Of a stretch of 6,921 bases of DNA, positions 6,651 to 6,921 are shown one piece after another. Where the stretch lies: the NCBI GenBank assembly GCA_030830725.1, contig JAURMN010000075.1, positions 1 through 6,921 on the forward strand. Reading direction: 5' to 3'. Each line of letters opens with the position of its first letter. Positions within the stretch are counted from its first letter, which is position 1. Under the pieces are notes generated by a model. The model saw nothing but the letters and a program-made list of their open reading frames with translations. It was not told the DNA's origin and searched no databases. The stretch comes from Balneolales bacterium (GTDB lineage Bacteria > Bacteroidota > Rhodothermia > Balneolales > Balneolaceae). Both the position numbers and the translations under genes were made by a program.

Positions 6651-6921
6651 TTATGGGCGAATAAAGAGTGTAGTCGTCTTCAAATTCTCAGAAGCAGGCA
6701 CGTCTGAAGTTCCTTGAAGTTCTAACACAAGCTTACGTTCACCAGCAGCTAACGATCCAGCTATCAGATTTATTGGGACTCTGATTGAGCTTGTACCCTT
6801 AGCAATTGTAGCTGATGTACTAGCGATCGTAAAGTGAGTTCCAGATTCTGCAGTTGAAGCTGTACTTACCGAGAATGTTACGGTAAGGTCACTGGTTCGT
6901 TGTTCACCGATCAATTGAATA
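6651..6921 (-). CDS. C-terminal part of a beta-sandwich protein (Calx-beta/DUF4843-like), partial
   Basis: The frame is open from the right edge to the TAA at 6653-6651, showing 89 residues; the true start lies outside the window. A TTG at 6914-6912 could be read as a start, but the frame continues upstream through it (Ile-Gln before it), so it is more likely an internal leucine. Seen: alternating beta strands with the pattern DLTVTFSV, SGTHFTIAS, SATIAKGTSSIRVPI, ERKLVLELQG and KTTTLFIRP. This resembles a Calx-beta or DUF4843-type Ig-like fold, common at the C-terminus of Bacteroidota surface lipoproteins; the exact family is not certain. It has no T9SS sorting domain, so if exported it is more likely a lipoprotein than a T9SS client. 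A strong terminator follows, separating it from the metalloprotease gene. Confidence 0.8.
   Translation of the reverse strand, partial: IQLIGEQRTSDLTVTFSVSTASTAESGTHFTIASTSATIAKGTSSIRVPINLIAGSLAAGERKLVLELQGTSDVPASENLKTTTLFIRP

Noticed and set aside
6912..6914. TTG as the start of an 87-residue protein
   Set aside because: The frame stays open to the window edge, and the visible residues begin in the middle of a beta-sandwich domain without a signal peptide. It is a partial gene, not a small one.

Overview
The window looks like chromosomal DNA of a marine or halophilic member of the Bacteroidota/Rhodothermota/Balneolota group. Three things point there. One protein ends in a type IX secretion (T9SS) sorting domain with a PNPFNPSTTI-type motif. 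Two proteins are lipoproteins of types common in that group (a GWxTD-domain protein and a PorW/SprE-like TPR lipoprotein). The genes show almost no Shine-Dalgarno sequences and have moderate GC. Balneolota/Rhodothermota is my best guess from the PNPFNPST motif, but this is an inference from motifs, not a search result. No mobile element, CRISPR array, tRNA or rRNA is visible, and I do not see a convincing new multi-gene system.

Layout. Positions 1-2025, minus strand: pyruvate kinase (pyk, 592-2025), then after 58 bp a TPR lipoprotein (start at 533, running off the left edge) whose N-terminal region resembles PorW/SprE, a T9SS-associated lipoprotein. Positions 2026-2189 form a 164-bp divergent intergenic region that should carry promoters for pyk and for the plus-strand gene. 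Positions 2190-3677, plus strand: a 495-residue lipoprotein with beta-rich N-terminal domains and a C-terminal GWxTD domain. Positions 3678-3724 are a short convergent gap packed with two hairpins.

Positions 3725-6574, minus strand: a large secreted metzincin-type zinc metalloprotease (HEIGHNLGNAH motif and Met-turn) with a lectin-like jelly-roll domain apparently nested inside an Ig-like domain, followed by a T9SS C-terminal sorting domain. The longest ORF begins at 6610, but that ATG lies inside a strong intrinsic terminator (6592-6622) belonging to the upstream gene, so I place the start at 6574 (949 aa). Positions 6651-6921, minus strand: the C-terminal 89 residues of a beta-sandwich protein (Calx-beta/DUF4843-like appearance) whose start lies outside the window.

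Functional reading: pyk is glycolytic housekeeping. The rest is cell-envelope biology: two lipoproteins, an exported protease that is a predicted T9SS client, and, if the PorW/SprE assignment holds, a component of the export route the protease would use. The most useful observations are the start-site correction at the terminator, the nested-domain architecture of the protease, the PorW/SprE-like gene downstream of pyk, and the residue pattern predicting a K+-independent pyruvate kinase.
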